NCBI GenBank assembly: GCA_005880345.1
Contig: VBGE01000105.1
Coordinates: 1-5,224, forward strand
DNA: 5,224 nucleotides
Direction of reading: 5' to 3'
From: Chloroflexota bacterium
GTDB taxonomy: Bacteria > Chloroflexota > Dormibacteria > Dormibacterales > Dormibacteraceae
Shown here: positions 3,831 through 5,224 of the stretch, in pieces
Layout: every line of letters starts with the position of its first letter
Numbering within the stretch: the stretch's first letter is position 1
Made by a program: the position numbers and the translations under genes
Notes under the pieces: generated by a model
What the model was told of the DNA's origin: nothing
Database searches by the model: none
The model's input: the letters and a program-made list of their open reading frames with translations, nothing else

Positions 3831-5224
3831 GTGACGGAGGACATCGGCGCGCTTCGTCGCCGCCTGCGCGCAGGCACGCTGCCCGACGCTCTCCTGCCGC
3901 CCGGCCGCGACGTGGTGCTGCGATTGGGCGGCCGCAACGTAACTCGGGATGAGCTGAGGACCGAGGCTGAGCAGGTCGCCGGCGGGTTGCGCGGACTCGG
4001 GATCGCAACCGGCGACCGCGTGGCGCTGTACGCGGCGAACTCGCTCGAGTGGATCGCAGCCTACCTCGGCGTGCAGCGCGCGGGCGGCTGCGTCGTGCTC
4101 ATGAACCCCGACTACCACTCGGCGGAGGCGCAGCACATCCTGGGCGACTCCGAGCCAGCGCTGGTGATCGCGGACCAGCAGCGCGCCCAGATCGTGACCA
4201 ATCTCGGCCTGCGCACCGTCCCGGTAGAAGACCTGCCGCGTGGGCCCGTACCGCCGATGCCGCCGATCGACTCGCAGAGCCCCGCGGCCATCCTCTATAC
4301 GTCGGGCACGACCGGGAGGCCGAAGGGCGCGGTGATCGACCACGGGAACTTCCTGGCCCAGGGACGTGGCGCCCTCGAGGTATGGCGGTGGACCTCGCGC
4401 GACGTCCTCGTCCACGCGCTGCCGCTGTTCCACCTGCACGGCCTGGGCATGGGGCTGCACGGGACGCTGCTGAGCGGCGGGAGCGCGGTGCTCGTGCCGT
4501 TCACGCCGGAGAAGGTGATGCACGAGCTCACGCACGGCGGGACGATGTTCTTCGGCGTGCCGTCGATGTATCAGCGCCTGTGCGACTGGCTCGAGCAGCA
4601 TCCGACTGACCTCTCCCACGTGCGCGTCTTCGTCTGCGGCTCGGCGCCGCTGCCGCCGGCGCTCTTCGAGCGGTGCACGCGGCTGCTGGGTCAGGCGCCG
4701 GTGGAGCGTTACGGCATCACCGAGGGCGGCATCGTGGTCACGAATCCGTACGACGGACCGCGACAGCCTGGGCGCGTGGGCCATCCCTTTCCGGGAGTCG
4801 AGGTGAGGCTGGGCGAGCTCGACGAGGTGCTGATCAAAGGTGGCCAGGTCTTCACCGGTTACTGGCGCAACCCGCAAGCGACGGCCGAGGCGTTCACAGC
4901 GGACGGCTTTTTTCGCACGGGCGACGTCGGTGAGATCGGCGACGACGGCACCCTGGCCATTCGCGGCCGGATCAAGGAGCTGATCATCACGGGCGGCTTC
5001 AACGTCTATCCCCGCGAGGTGGAGCTCGTGCTGGAGACGCATCCTGCTGTGCAGGAGGTCGCCGTTGCGGGAGTGCCGAGCGACCGTTGGGGCGAAGAGG
5101 TGACGGCGTTCGTGGTGCCCTCCGGGCAGGGCGACCTGGTCGAAAGCGAGATCATCGCCTTCGCCAATGAGCGCCTCGCGTCCTACAAGTGTCCGAAGCG
5201 CGTGGTCGCGGTGGACAAGCTGCC
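3831..5224 (+). CDS. AMP-binding acyl-CoA synthetase, malonyl-CoA synthetase (MatB)-like, partial at the right edge
   Basis: ANL-superfamily ligase that activates a carboxylic acid with ATP to an acyl-adenylate and passes it to CoA; cytosolic. I read 464 residues from GTG 3831. Core motifs appear in order: P-loop YTSGTTGRPKGA (156-167), ALPLFHLHG (196-204), CGSAPLPP (269-276), ERYGITEGG (292-300), YWRNPQATAEAF (344-355), FFRTGD (360-365) and the hinge GRIKELIITGGFNVYPREVE (379-398). The terminal motif with the catalytic lysine (PRN..GK) lies beyond the window, probably about 25-35 residues away. The FHLHG, GSAPL, RYGITE and NPYDG blocks resemble MatB, and R265 sits where MatB enzymes place an arginine before the GSA motif. 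Malonate or methylmalonate is therefore the best guess; another short or medium acyl acid is possible. A stop at 3795-3797 and no earlier start codon in frame make GTG 3831 the first possible start. No Shine-Dalgarno is visible. Confidence 0.92.
   Translation, partial: MTEDIGALRRRLRAGTLPDALLPPGRDVVLRLGGRNVTRDELRTEAEQVAGGLRGLGIATGDRVALYAANSLEWIAAYLGVQRAGGCVVLMNPDYHSAEAQHILGDSEPALVIADQQRAQIVTNLGLRTVPVEDLPRGPVPPMPPIDSQSPAAILYTSGTTGRPKGAVIDHGNFLAQGRGALEVWRWTSRDVLVHALPLFHLHGLGMGLHGTLLSGGSAVLVPFTPEKVMHELTHGGTMFFGVPSMYQRLCDWLEQHPTDLSHVRVFVCGSAPLPPALFERCTRLLGQAPVERYGITEGGIVVTNPYDGPRQPGRVGHPFPGVEVRLGELDEVLIKGGQVFTGYWRNPQATAEAFTADGFFRTGDVGEIGDDGTLAIRGRIKELIITGGFNVYPREVELVLETHPAVQEVAVAGVPSDRWGEEVTAFVVPSGQGDLVESEIIAFANERLASYKCPKRVVAVDKL

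Noticed and set aside
4908..4913. Run of six T inside the acyl-CoA synthetase as a frameshift or slippage site
   Set aside because: It encodes Phe-Phe in the conserved DGFFRTGD motif, and the frame continues correctly through the hinge motif afterwards.
3813..5042. Long minus-strand open frame of about 409 codons opposite the acyl-CoA synthetase
   Set aside because: Arg/His/Ala-rich and motif-free; the plus strand carries all the AMP-binding motifs in order.
1..5224. Defence system, prophage, mobile element or CRISPR array
   Set aside because: No transposase, integrase, nuclease, reverse transcriptase, spaced repeats or composition break was found; all five genes are metabolic, transport or redox families.

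Overview
The window is a compact, GC-rich stretch of bacterial chromosome (by eye roughly two thirds G+C, with strong G/C at third codon positions) carrying five protein genes. All five are intact where they are fully inside the window; the first and last run off its edges. No RNA gene, insertion sequence, CRISPR array or phage gene was seen. The protein families, the GTG start and several starts without a Shine-Dalgarno sequence would suit a soil-type actinobacterium, chloroflexote or related high-GC lineage. That placement is inference; no marker here fixes the taxon.

Layout. (1) 1-1267, minus strand: an NCS1-family purine/cytosine permease, cut by the left edge before its last one or two membrane helices. 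(2) 1342-2631, plus strand, divergent from the permease across a 74-bp promoter gap: a CodA-type cytosine deaminase. (3) 2628-3194, minus strand: a hypoxanthine(-guanine) phosphoribosyltransferase, convergent with codA so that both TAG stops lie in one CTAG palindrome. (4) 3221-3721, plus strand, divergent from hpt: a small two-domain iron-sulfur protein (YjdI-like Fer4_19 domain plus CDGSH domain). (5) 3831 to the right edge, plus strand: an AMP-binding acyl-CoA synthetase most like malonyl-CoA synthetase MatB, missing only its extreme C-terminus.

How they fit together. The left 3.2 kb reads as a nucleobase-salvage cluster: a permease to bring in a base, a deaminase to convert cytosine (or a cytosine analogue) to uracil (or its analogue), and a phosphoribosyltransferase for 6-oxopurines. 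The Fe-S protein and the acyl-CoA synthetase have no obvious link to that pathway and may simply be neighbours.

The most interesting signal is in the deaminase. All catalytic and metal-binding residues of E. coli CodA are kept at a constant offset of 8. The one exception is the discriminating residue Asp314, which is Ser306 here. Loss of this Asp is the marker that was used to find bacterial 5-methylcytosine deaminases, so this enzyme may make thymine from 5-methylcytosine. A second theme is promoter layout. codA and the Fe-S gene each have a TANNNT hexamer exactly 7 nt before the ATG and no good Shine-Dalgarno, which suggests leaderless mRNAs. The hpt/Fe-S gap holds overlapping -10-like hexamers on both strands.
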